A stretch of DNA of 24,578 nt, taken from Thermoflexales bacterium. Lineage in GTDB: Bacteria > Chloroflexota > Anaerolineae > Fen-1058. The position numbers were made by a program, and so were the translations under genes. Location: NCBI GenBank assembly GCA_016931085.1, contig JAFGFO010000071.1:1-24578 (forward strand). The letters are read 5' to 3'. This document shows positions 17,301 through 21,724 of the stretch, one piece after another. The first letter of the stretch is position 1. Every line of letters begins with the position of its first letter. The notes below the pieces were generated by a model, which saw only the letters and a list, made by a program, of their open reading frames with translations, did no database searches and was not told the DNA's origin.

Positions 17301-17925
17301 CACCCTAAGCGACCACGCCCGGCTGGACTCGCCCGGCTCGTGGGATCCCAACGACAAGGCGACGATCGGCGTGGGCGCGCGGGGCTACATCACGCGCGGG
17401 ACGCCGCTGCTCTACACCATCCGCTTTGAGAACCAGCTCACGGCCACCGCCCCGGCCCAGCAGGTGTTCGTCAGCGACCAGCTCGACAAAAACCTGGATT
17501 GGTCGAGCGTGCAGTTGGTGGGGATTGGGTTCAACGGCGTCGAGCTGCCCATCCCGGCCGGCCTCGCCCATTACGAGACCGTCAGCGGCGTCGCCAGCGA
17601 CCCCAACCCGGTGCGCGTGCAGGCCAGCCTGAACCCCAGCCTGGGCCTGCTCTCGTGGAGCATCGAATCCTACGATGCGAGCACGGGGCTTTTGCCCGAC
17701 GACCCGTACGCCGGCTTTTTGCCGCCCAACGACGCCACCCATCGCGGCGAGGGCTATGTCAGCTTCCTGGTGCGGCCGCAGGCGGAGGTGCCGACCGGCA
17801 CGCTGATTTACAACCAGGCGCGCATTGTGTTCGACGTCAACCCGCCGATAGACACGAACGTCGTGGTCAATACGATCGGGCTGTTGAACTGGGTCTACCT
17901 GCCGGTGGTGGTGCGGGACAACTAG
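8311..17925 (+). CDS. Giant secreted multidomain protein (propeller, beta-helix, CARDB, PPC, carboxypeptidase-regulatory repeats)
   Basis: This is a 3,204-residue exported protein. The ATG at 8311 follows GAGGTG by 5 bases and opens a signal peptide (MKIAQPLVSLFVIASLVLSS onward, cleavage near residue 33). A TTG start at 8254 would put 19 residues before it and covers the -10 box. Approximate domain order: a 9-residue tandem repeat (residues 34-60); about 14 TolB/PD40-like propeller repeats with SADGRYVAF and VFVHDRQTGQT signatures (90-888); right-handed beta-helix region (980-1370); CARDB-like domain (1411-1530); PPC-like domain (1540-1626); further beta domains; nine carboxypeptidase-regulatory-like beta-sandwich repeats (1923-2693); a helical segment (2771-2986); and a terminal beta domain opening with SWDPNDKA. 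The protein ends VYLPVVVRDN. It probably acts outside the cell in adhesion or surface structure; no catalytic site was recognised. It has its own promoter. Confidence 0.85.
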   Translation: MKIAQPLVSLFVIASLVLSSLGLNVRLAAGYEQSPSSVTLRAEPSDVTLRGETSDVERPMSLSRPSGAQLATFNRQASSPWASDPSIPPGATTRVSVSSPGRSAEGQLPVISGDGRHVAFAAGCEIFPDCSANFSDYHVFSYDRQTGQTTRVSLASDGSLPNGHAFPKAISGDGRYVVFESVASNLVISDTNGIVDLFVHDRQSGQTTCVSVASDGTQSNGSYYRADISADGRYVSFDSSASNFVISDTNGVGDVFVHDRQTGQTTRVSVDSSGAQFTYGGNNSALSADGRYVTFTSGKYIYVHDRQTGQTESLFSSSSSPASLSSDISADGRYVLFESAASDLVVGDTNDVSDIFVCDRQTREIRLVSVASDGTQSDVGLYATWPKLSDDGRYAFFISSSSILAPGDTNGGNDVFVHDLQTRQTSIVRVAHGGAQPNFAYGGVSLSASADGRVLAIYTSEASNMTPSGEDGVFTHDRWTGETQLVSLRETGLQAYSAYYARNYRPAMSADGRYVAFWSAAWNLVLGDTVSSSDYDVFVHDRQTGRTQAVTLASASTSLDAGYAVPSLSADGRYVAFASSASSLVPGDTNDARDVFVHDRQTSQTRRVSVASDGTPGNGESSDPAISGDGRYVAFTSAASNLVVSDTNGYKDVFVHDQQSGQTERVSLTYEGTQRPSGGYKPAISADGRYVVYKGDYYHSYVYDRQTGRTEMLDLNSEGVPGNHATNDEAAAISADGRYVAFASYASNLAEGGDTNGKYDVFVRDRLAGTTRRVSLASDGTQADGHSGINSPIAMSAYGGYVAFASEATNLVTAPDTNGQPDLFIHDMQTAMTYRLSNAFDGSEGNGLVGYIAISGDGRYVAFDSTASNLVPNDTNNNYDVFVREWEPPAVFQWLGAADDYFYGVEPLRWQAVNVDLSQVTVELAAWTSGAAIPIASGLPAQGSLDWDTTALADGRYELRATFRDGDVILDELACQVLINNSVTWHGGLIQSNETWAAGQLHVVESTAIVTGGVSLTIEPGTIVKFARRTGLVVSGTLEAPASASAPITLTTLSDDAGGDTNLDGRQSAPYPGEWKGLSGTASPNSYVQIRYAAANHAGALAGSQTWGALSAHLVDASVTIPAGAVLTIEPGAVLKFAAGASLAVQAGGQLVALGSYAQPVVFTSIKDDSAGGDANDDGDATAPQPGDWGEIAVSGQATLDDVDIRYAAPSAGTAAIRVNSGGLVTVRNSIVRDAFGYGVLAYSTLDAANTVIAGTERGVSAQSGSVVRMTNCTLDSNDIGIHMHGGKVSVTNTIVSNSSGTGVLGSSAIDMRYCDVWSLSGANYLRMSDQTGQNGNISADPLYRDALRNDYRLDFRSPAIDAADGAAAPSADAAGAPRYDEPRAPNTGTAGPGGVFADMGVFEFAEDAPSRIDLIVSGVSGPAEALAGQAAQIEWTIVNSGTAPVTGPWHDSVFLLGDEPLLAAQVLAGQGVTLQPGDSLDVRASVRVPGGTAGLYRWQVQTNAQDEVFEGRNRANNYGYSANAVRLDLTELSIDGEPLSFQFTEQGQAHWFKLNPTESQAIAISMDGEGAGGASELYIGRGAMPTRQVYAARSIEWNSPDASLAWSVEQGVTYYVLAYAATLAGGARGAVLRASTIPFTVTAASPQIIGDSAPATLEIRGGRLRADMSYALVEPGGAAHAATAVFLAGPAAAYATFDLGGAPTGLYDVRVTDPAAAQSVSLAGAVQLVHPVNPPQFVARLSIPQRIRTGRVFQGSIFYQNNSYVDMPAPIMTLSSGGGAGMRLDDTDVFSDDLQLIAVGSEGPAGVLRPQQSGQLFFSARSHTPGSVGFVLSYTDAGEGGAVDWNAMESQVRPDNVDPTQWDTVWAQFKAQAGTTWGGYVRRLAQAATLVSQRSQGADTPHPYALEDVFDAAIAELFAQTYAKVQGHVYLGDAGHPLGGATVLLTGSDVISPLVGLETSAADGSFYIDVPSDVYTITVEGYQVVTPQQVTVGAAIVQPSVIVSAAGRIAGTVVSLHDNAPISGTQVVASRQDGSAQPVLARTSAAGRYEIGGLPDGAYSLSAGGGEWAISSSDAAIHNAGAAAVNLSLAPANSIVGSVVRASDGVPIPGAVIVVTSTGQVGAAEAAAGGAFSVDGLAAGVYNVWAKAPGYARVAHDGLLLSAGAALSVPISLTLGATLNITALHSVTNQPLDGVQIMLQSQKQGLAGWDQTLTGTASLEDMAAGEYQLSLTHYDSWPITDVITLSAGATLARQYTLHPAGVISGVVTDSGAPLADVPLQAMSDGGYQAVVFSDENGLYELRSLPPGAYAVSLWGGQYPQTATISATLWTARLDFDLPGVQISGTVRTAGGSALASAVTVQLLKDDDFIAATVADPNGSYRFAAVLPGTYQVVAANPEGISAAQIVSVAASGVQVPELRLGGVTLTGQIRTVADQAAAGAGVALVPLGTSPRWPALGAGWVDLASFLTTYADEGGNYSLAGLSPGHYSLQVYQPGFGFSQQMITLTLAGPNVANVTLPPGHDIYGVVRAAGSGVPVPDAHVVAFDAVTRQPVRTAFAGSDGAYRLSGLANGSYDVVVSGDSTTHAQTSTLDLAVQNASLVRHFELVTATTVLTGLVNDDAAHPVVGAGVAALNDRGEPVAIHFTDWSGQYRFDELAAGVYTVTVQAYGFAPARLSGVSVLTSTGGANLSLAPTATSIQPWLGTLTRMLAEAQELAREDSSRSPGSNPPPASASISMFGVELYNDLKDQNPKPELAPGDSPGGPTLPLPKPFCPAAHQAWMKAFDALVHKDEAYVSWMVTHHTYDSVLQTSAFAFGWDLAATVGAWASLATPMKKASEVLMKSYPGVYAFTQAGPLLTTAYMLITGIPKSINFSNPMSAFKTIHGVLSKAVSITSKGINLGKLAAEIGVIRSNPLAGLGTYFGVAGAICQMITLLWRTYESAEALNGVIDSVPNAKSNYLGAWAELQARIKAIIAANAACEEDEKNKTKKPKPPVRRTLSDHARLDSPGSWDPNDKATIGVGARGYITRGTPLLYTIRFENQLTATAPAQQVFVSDQLDKNLDWSSVQLVGIGFNGVELPIPAGLAHYETVSGVASDPNPVRVQASLNPSLGLLSWSIESYDASTGLLPDDPYAGFLPPNDATHRGEGYVSFLVRPQAEVPTGTLIYNQARIVFDVNPPIDTNVVVNTIGLLNWVYLPVVVRDN
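8412..8486 (+). repeat. 27-bp in-frame tandem repeat after the signal peptide
   Basis: Two full copies (8412-8438, 8439-8465) and a partial third (8466-8486) share the core CGTCA(G/A)(A/G)CGTGAC. The 27-bp period equals nine codons and gives PSSVTLRAE, PSDVTLRGE, TSDVERPMS. The DNA resembles simple CGTCAGACGTGAC-type intergenic repeats, here within a coding frame. Confidence 0.65.
8581..10975 (+). repeat. About 14 tandem PD40/TolB-like propeller repeats
   Basis: At the protein level each unit of roughly 55-65 residues contains (A/S)ISADGRYVAFxSxASNLVxxDTN followed by DVFVHDRQTGQTxRVSxASDGT. I count fourteen VFVHDRQ-type strands, the last ending in VFVREWE. At the DNA level the segments gacgggcgctacgtgg and cacgaccggcagac recur with drift. 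Fourteen blades fit two seven-bladed propellers, which is inference. Confidence 0.75.
14080..16392 (+). repeat. Nine carboxypeptidase-regulatory-like repeats
   Basis: Nine consecutive units of about 80-95 residues share the pattern (I/L)xGxVxxxxxxxPxxGAxVxxxxxxG, then (D/S)xxGxYxxxxLxxGxYxVxxxxxG. This is the CarboxypepD_reg beta-sandwich signature. DNA identity between units is low, so they are old duplications. Confidence 0.75.
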
Positions 17926-17936
17926 GCTTGTTCGGT

Positions 17937-17964
17937 GTAAGGGCGCAGTATGCTGCGCCTTTAC
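17937..17964 (+). terminator. Strong hairpin after the giant gene
   Basis: GTAAGGGCGCAG-TATG-CTGCGCCTTTAC forms a 12-bp stem with one G-T wobble and a four-base loop, 11 bases after the stop of the giant gene. What follows (GGTTTG) is only weakly T-rich, so it could be a terminator, an mRNA 3' stabiliser or a palindromic repeat. Confidence 0.5.
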
Positions 17965-17987
17965 GGTTTGCAACTTGGCTCTGTAAA

Positions 17988-18115
17988 ATGGCTCTGAGTG
18001 AGCCTAACGTGACAGACGACGTCAAGCGCACGATACTACCCCTGGGGGGATAATCTTCCTGGTGATTCTCGTTCTCTTTAGCCTGGGGCATATCCGGCGC
18101 GCGCTCAGAGCTTGA
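17988..18115 (+). pseudogene. Possible frameshifted small single-pass membrane protein
   Basis: From ATG 17988 the frame reads MALSEPNVTDDVKRTILPLG and stops just after a run of six G (18044-18049). If one G is added, the frame continues as GGIIFLVILVLFSLGHIRRA and stops at 18113-18115. The joined product would be about 42 residues with a polar N terminus, one hydrophobic helix and a basic tail, a typical small membrane protein. Another start is GTG 18009. A promoter-like TTTACG, 18 bp, TAAAAT (17960-17989) lies upstream. It could be a decayed gene, a sequencing error in the G run, slippage, or chance. Confidence 0.3.
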
Positions 18116-18120
18116 GGCGA

Positions 18121-18144
18121 GCCGGTTTAACTGGCGAAACCGGC
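18121..18144. repeat. Inverted repeat between convergent genes
   Basis: GCCGGTTT (18121-18128) and AAACCGGC (18137-18144) form an 8-bp perfect stem with an 8-base loop, just beyond the stop of the minus-strand CarD-like gene. A third GCCGGTTT lies inside that gene's last codons. No T tract follows on either strand, so termination is uncertain. Confidence 0.4.
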
Positions 18145-18148
18145 AATG

Positions 18149-18649
18149 TCAGGCGATGGCCGGTTTGAGCAAGTCAATCTCTTGTTGAACCATCTTTCTC
18201 GCCTGGAACACGTCAATAGCATCTACCAATGCCACTTCTGCGCTCATGCGTTCGCTGGCACTGGCTAGCCATCGCTTGTCGGCTGGCGTGAGCCTGTGGG
18301 TGCGGCCCCAGCCCATCAGGTCGCGCACTCCCTCGGCCAGGGTTTCCGGCTGTGGATCACGCCCGCAGGCCTTGAGCCAGATGAATCGCTCTCTGCTATT
18401 GTCTGGAAGTGGATGCATAGGTGCACGCAGGCAGGCCACGATGGCCTCCAGGCCATTGACGATCAGGCGAAGCCCCAGTGCTTTGGCGCGATCAACTGGC
18501 ACAGTCAACAGACTGTGTGGGGTCAGGCGGACACTGTAGAATTCCGTGGCTCCGCCTCCTCGGTCAAGGGAGCTTATGCCCTCGACCACACCCAATCCAT
18601 ACGCGGGGTGAGAAACTTGGTCACCCGGCTGCAGTTGCTGGGAACTCAT
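18149..18649 (-). CDS. CarD-like transcriptional regulator
   Basis: This is a 166-residue soluble protein of the CarD/CdnL family. These bind the RNA polymerase beta subunit and upstream promoter DNA and modulate open-complex stability. The N-terminal CarD/TRCF interaction domain is clear: LQPGDQVSHPAYGLGVVEGI, then ATEFYSVRL and LLTVPVDRAKALGLRLIV, within residues 5-70. The rest is helical, ending in QARKMVQQEIDLLKPAIA, matching the family's C-terminal DNA-binding helical domain. The length is typical. The start is ATG 18649, with AGGGAG 5 bases upstream; a GTG at 18652 lies too close to that site. It is on the opposite strand to all other genes here and has a long 5' leader with a terminator-like hairpin. 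It runs divergently from the two-component system. Confidence 0.82.
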   Translation of the reverse strand: MSSQQLQPGDQVSHPAYGLGVVEGISSLDRGGGATEFYSVRLTPHSLLTVPVDRAKALGLRLIVNGLEAIVACLRAPMHPLPDNSRERFIWLKACGRDPQPETLAEGVRDLMGWGRTHRLTPADKRWLASASERMSAEVALVDAIDVFQARKMVQQEIDLLKPAIA

Positions 18650-18716
18650 CACTACTCCCTTCTGTCTGTTGCAGATGGATCACACCCGCTCAGACGCGCG
18701 ACTAGGTTTATCGGGG

Positions 18717-18770
18717 TTAAGCCCGACTGGCATCGAACCATGTGACGGTATCGGTAGCTCGTTCACCCAT
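18717..18770 (-). CDS. Possible 17-codon leader ORF of the CarD-like gene
   Basis: On the minus strand ATG 18770 follows AAAGGG by 7 bases and encodes MGERATDTVTWFDASRA, then TAA. It lies between the hairpin at 18824-18860 and the CarD-like start. A good Shine-Dalgarno is its only support. It could be a leader peptide or chance. Confidence 0.22.
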   Translation of the reverse strand: MGERATDTVTWFDASRA

Positions 18771-18823
18771 TGTTTTTCCCTTTCATCGAGATATGTAGGC
18801 TGGAGTGATCTGCATGCTGCTAG

Positions 18824-18860
18824 AAAAACAAAACCGTCCAGGCAGAAGATACCTGGGCGG
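18824..18860 (-). terminator. Terminator-like hairpin inside the CarD leader (possible attenuator)
   Basis: On the minus strand CCGCCCAGG, a 9-base loop and CCTGGACGG form a 9-bp stem with one mismatch, followed by TTTTGTTTTT. This is an intrinsic terminator shape. It lies about 45-70 bases after the predicted transcription start and about 175 bases before the start codon. An alternative stem GCGGT-G-ACCGC (18857-18867) uses the same 5' arm, so the two would be mutually exclusive. Confidence 0.5.
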
Positions 18861-18908
18861 TCACCGCTTATCAGCCGAGACAGGAATTACTACATCCTAC
18901 TGGTAAGC

Positions 18909-18937
18909 AGTATACCACACTTGTTGACTTCTGTCCA
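18909..18937 (-). promoter_or_regulatory. Minus-strand promoter of the CarD-like gene
   Basis: On the minus strand TGGACA (18937-18932) and TATACT (18914-18909) are 17 bp apart, with TGG just before the -10, an extended -10 feature. Transcription would begin near 18902, giving a leader of about 250 bases. Its -35 lies 28 bp from the -35 of the oppositely directed kinase promoter. Confidence 0.6.
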
Positions 18938-18965
18938 ATGCGGGTGTGGTGGAATGAACGAGGCG

Positions 18966-18994
18966 TTGCCGTGACAAAGGGAATGGGGTATAAT
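18966..18994 (+). promoter_or_regulatory. Promoter of the two-component system
   Basis: TTGCCG (18966-18971) and a perfect TATAAT (18989-18994) are 17 bp apart. The start would be near 19001, giving a leader of about 130 bases. The -10 context TGGGGTATAAT is identical to that of the giant gene's promoter. The stretch 18650-19128 holds only this, the divergent CarD promoter and leader, and the hairpins listed. Confidence 0.65.
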
Positions 18995-19004
18995 AGGTAA
19001 AGGC

Positions 19005-19061
19005 GTTGTTAGGAAACAACGTTACCATTGTGACACATTCTCACTCGGCAAACGTGTGTCA
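19005..19061 (+). other. Paired hairpins in the kinase leader
   Basis: GTTGTT-AGGA-AACAAC (19005-19020) is a 6-bp stem at the very 5' end of the predicted transcript. TGACACA (19031-19037) and TGTGTCA (19055-19061) are exact inverted arms 17 bases apart. They may be an mRNA leader structure, or the second pair an operator for a dimeric regulator. Confidence 0.35.
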
Positions 19062-19128
19062 AGTTCTTTCCTTCTCGCTAAGCAGATAGGATGCGGGGAG
19101 GGCTTGATAGGATTTGCCACGGACGACC

Positions 19129-20808
19129 ATGACCCTACCATACCACTACACCCCCTACATCTGGCCCGTGCTCGCCTCGGCGGCGTTTATAGCCGCGATG
19201 GGCGTGTATGGCTGGCGCCGCCGCAGCGTGCCCGGCGCGCTCCCGTTTGTCATTCTCATGCTGTTCCTGGCGCCGATGACACTCGGCGCCGCGTTTGAGC
19301 TGGCCGCCGTGGAGGTGGCGGCCAAGATTTTTTGGGCCAGGTTCCAGGCCGCGTGGCGCTTGCCGGTGACGACGGCGGCGTTGTGTTTCGCGCTGGACTA
19401 TGCAGGCCTCGGCCGCTGGCTGACCCGGCGCAGCCTGGCCCTGCTGGCCCTTCCCCCACTTGTGGCCTTGGGGTTGATGGTGACAAACGATGCGCATCAC
19501 TGGATGTGGCAGGCTTTCTCGGTTGAAGGACACGTGCGCCTCGTGCTCAGCCGCGAGTCCTGGATACTGACCGGCTATGCCTATCTGCTGACCCTCGCCG
19601 GCCTGGTGGCTTTGCTCTGGCTGTTCGTCCGCTCCCCGCTGCACCGCTGGCCCGTGGCGCTGTGCATGTGTGGCCAGATCCTCACGCGTGCCGCCTATTT
19701 GTTTGAATCCGCCAACGTGCTTCCTTTTATCCCCATGGATCTCGTCACCCTGGTCACCCCTTTCACGGTTGCACTGTATGCTGTAGCCTTGTTCCGCTTG
19801 AAACTGTTTGACCTGAGCGCGATCGCCCGCGGGATGATGATCGAGCAGATGTACGAAGGCATGCTCGTGCTCGATACGCAGCAGCGGATCATTGACCTGA
19901 ATCCCGCCGCGGAAAAGATCCTGGAACTGCCCGCGGCGCGCGCCAGGCAGCGCACCCTGGCCCAAGTCTTGCCGGACTATGCTCACCTGGTTGGGTGGCT
20001 GGCCGACCCCCAAGCCGGACAATCCGAAATCAGCCGTGGAACAGGCCGCGCGGCCCAGGTGTACACCTTGCATCGCTCGGAGCTGCAAGACCCGCGCGGC
20101 GTGCTGCTCGGACACATGGTCTTGTTCCAGGACGTGACCGAGCAAAAACATGCCCAGGCGCGGCTCGTGGAGCAGCAGCGCGCGATGGCCATGCTGGAAG
20201 AGCGGGAGCGCCTGGCACGCGAGCTGCACGATGGCCAGGCCCAGGTGCTGGGCTATGTCAAGATGCGCGCCCAGGTGGCGCGCGAACTGCTCGCGCAAGG
20301 CCAGGCCGCCGAAGTGGATGCTTACCTGGCTAACCTGGTCGCGGTGGCGCAGGATGCCCATGCCGACGTCCGCGAATACTTGTTGGGCGTCAAGGCGGCC
20401 GGCGCGCCCGAGCTGGCTTTCCTCGATGCGCTCGAGCGATACCTCCACCAGTTCAGCCAGAACTATGGTCTCCGCACGGAACTGCACGTGCCTCCCGACT
20501 TGGGTGACGTGGAACCCACGGCCCAGCTTCAACTGCTGCGCATCATCCAGGAAGCGCTCACGAATGCCCGCAAACACGCCCATGCGAGCCGGATACACAT
20601 CGAGGCGAGCGTGCAGGCCGGGCAGGCGTGTTTCACCATCCAGGATGACGGGCAGGGCTTTGACCCGGGTCAACTGGCCGGCAATGGGCCGACGTTTGGG
20701 CTGCGCTTTATGCGCAAACGCGCCGAGGAAGTGGGCGGCAGCCTGGAGCTACACTCCACGCCAGGCCAGGGGACGCGCGTCGTCGTCCGGGTTCCACTGC
20801 GCAAGTGA
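19129..20808 (+). CDS. 7TM sensor histidine kinase with PAS domain (HisKA_3 class)
   Basis: This is a 559-residue membrane sensor kinase. About seven hydrophobic segments fill residues 1-235, matching the HisKA_7TM sensor domain, whose members often begin with an HYTPYIWP-like stretch as here. A PAS domain follows (about 240-345, MLVLDTQQRIIDLNPAAEKI), then a short coiled linker. The HisKA_3 dimerisation box RERLARELHDGQAQ carries phospho-acceptor His367. The HATPase domain has the N box EALTNARKHAHA (Asn479), the G1 box DDGQGFD (506-512) and a final G2-type GLRFMRKRAEEVGG. All catalytic residues are intact. I chose ATG 19129 because it begins the 7TM domain; the TTG at 19114 would add five residues. 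The response regulator gene follows 22 bp downstream. The signal is unknown. Confidence 0.9.
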   Translation: MTLPYHYTPYIWPVLASAAFIAAMGVYGWRRRSVPGALPFVILMLFLAPMTLGAAFELAAVEVAAKIFWARFQAAWRLPVTTAALCFALDYAGLGRWLTRRSLALLALPPLVALGLMVTNDAHHWMWQAFSVEGHVRLVLSRESWILTGYAYLLTLAGLVALLWLFVRSPLHRWPVALCMCGQILTRAAYLFESANVLPFIPMDLVTLVTPFTVALYAVALFRLKLFDLSAIARGMMIEQMYEGMLVLDTQQRIIDLNPAAEKILELPAARARQRTLAQVLPDYAHLVGWLADPQAGQSEISRGTGRAAQVYTLHRSELQDPRGVLLGHMVLFQDVTEQKHAQARLVEQQRAMAMLEERERLARELHDGQAQVLGYVKMRAQVARELLAQGQAAEVDAYLANLVAVAQDAHADVREYLLGVKAAGAPELAFLDALERYLHQFSQNYGLRTELHVPPDLGDVEPTAQLQLLRIIQEALTNARKHAHASRIHIEASVQAGQACFTIQDDGQGFDPGQLAGNGPTFGLRFMRKRAEEVGGSLELHSTPGQGTRVVVRVPLRK

Positions 20809-20830
20809 GTCGGAAGTAGGGAGGTGGTGG

Positions 20831-21481
20831 ATGCGGGTGTTGTTAGTTGACGATCATCCTCTTTTTATCGACGGGCTCAAAGACGTGCTCACCCGGCGCG
20901 GGTTTACGGTGGTGGGCACCGCCTGCGACGGGCTGGAAGCGCTGGCCAAGGCGCGCGCCTTGCGCCCGGAGCTTGTACTCATGGACATCCAGATGCCGCG
21001 CTGCGATGGGCTGGCGGCCACGCGCCTCATCAAGGCGGAACTGCCGGGCACCCAGATTGTCATGCTGACCATGTCGGCCGACGACGAGCACTTGTTCGAG
21101 GCGGTCAAGAGCGGGGCCTGCGGCTACTTGCTCAAGACCTTGGACACGGATGAATTTGTGCGGCTGCTCCAGGGCCTGGCGCGCGGCGAGCTGCCCCTGG
21201 CGCCTGGCATGGTGAACAAGATCGTGCAAGAATTTGCCCAAGCGCCCCGAGCGTCCCAGGTGGCCGGCGCGGAGAACAAGCTGGACGAACTATCCTCGCG
21301 GCAAAGGCAAATCTTGGACCTGGCGGCGCAGGAGATGACGTACAAAGAGATTGGCGCGGCCCTGGGCCTGGCCGAACGCACGATCAAATATCACATGGGC
21401 GAGATTGTGCAGCGGCTTCACCTGAAAAACCGGGACCAGGTCTTGGCGTATGCCAGGCGAAAGCGGCTGGGGGATAGCTAA
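20831..21481 (+). CDS. NarL/LuxR-family response regulator
   Basis: This is a 216-residue DNA-binding response regulator. The receiver domain (1-120) has the acidic pair Asp7-Asp8, phosphorylation site Asp52 in LMDIQMP, the conserved Thr in MLTMSA and the Lys in GYLLKTLD. After a linker of about 35 residues comes a LuxR-type helix-turn-helix: LSSRQRQILDLAAQEMTYKE, with the recognition helix region ERTIKYHMGEIVQRL. GGGAGG (20819-20824) lies 6 bases before the ATG, which makes this start clear although the frame stays open far upstream inside the kinase gene. It is almost surely the partner of the kinase 22 bp upstream. Its targets are unknown; phased repeats and promoters near both giant genes are candidates. 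Confidence 0.92.
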   Translation: MRVLLVDDHPLFIDGLKDVLTRRGFTVVGTACDGLEALAKARALRPELVLMDIQMPRCDGLAATRLIKAELPGTQIVMLTMSADDEHLFEAVKSGACGYLLKTLDTDEFVRLLQGLARGELPLAPGMVNKIVQEFAQAPRASQVAGAENKLDELSSRQRQILDLAAQEMTYKEIGAALGLAERTIKYHMGEIVQRLHLKNRDQVLAYARRKRLGDS

Positions 21482-21484
21482 GAC

Positions 21485-21508
21485 GGCGGTTATGGAAAGC
21501 CGCCCTAC
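21485..21508. repeat. Second copy of the GCCGCCCTAC palindromic repeat
   Basis: GGCGG (21485-21489) and CCGCC (21500-21504) form a short stem just after the response regulator stop. The 14-mer GAAAGCCGCCCTAC (21495-21508) matches 46-59 exactly. It may add to termination of the two-component operon, but no T tract follows directly. Confidence 0.45.
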
Positions 21509-21532
21509 GTGCTACTTTGAAAATAACCGGCT

Positions 21533-21585
21533 TTACCTTCCAGGAAGCGCCGATGAAGCATCGGATAAAGCTTCCTGGAAGGTAA
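21533..21585. repeat. 16-bp perfect inverted repeat with inner hairpin
   Basis: TTACCTTCCAGGAAGC (21533-21548) pairs perfectly with GCTTCCTGGAAGGTAA (21570-21585). Inside, CCGATG-AAG-CATCGG (21550-21564) forms a second stem. It could terminate the two-component transcript or be a palindromic repeat. Its right arm is repeated at 21724-21736, beyond the MITE-like element. Confidence 0.6.
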
Positions 21586-21724
21586 CTACTCAGGTCACAG
21601 AGATACACGGAGCAAACGGAGTTTCACGGAGCAGAAAAAGCCTTTTTAAAAAGCCTCTGCGCCTCTCTGTGCACCCTCTGTGAGGCTCTGTGTAATTAAA
21701 AATGCACCAGGCTGAGTAGTTACC
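21581..21724. mobile_element. MITE-like non-autonomous element
   Basis: This 144-bp stretch is bounded by 13-bp perfect terminal inverted repeats, GGTAACTACTCAG (21581-21593) and CTGAGTAGTTACC (21712-21724). It is flanked by the direct repeat CTGGAA (21575-21580 and 21725-21730), a likely 6-bp target duplication. The interior is an imperfect palindrome rich in CACAGAG and CTCTGTG words with a central GCAGAAAAAG to CTTTTT hairpin. It encodes nothing credible and has no transposase. With the flanking palindromes and the TGTAC array it fills the gene-free stretch 21482-21868. Confidence 0.55.

Noticed and set aside
18246..18745. Plus-strand open frames opposite the CarD-like gene
   Set aside because: They are antisense to a clear CarD domain, and their translations have no family features.
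18669..18974. Plus-strand open frame of 101 codons
   Set aside because: It covers the divergent promoter and hairpin region, has no ribosome site, and its translation looks random.
20150..20830. Response regulator extended upstream to an ATG at 20150
   Set aside because: The upstream part lies in another frame of the kinase gene. The ATG at 20831 has a strong ribosome site and starts exactly at the receiver domain.
21450..21683. Plus-strand open frame of 77 codons across the palindromes
   Set aside because: It runs through the response regulator end, palindrome and MITE-like element; the translation is an accident of repeat DNA.
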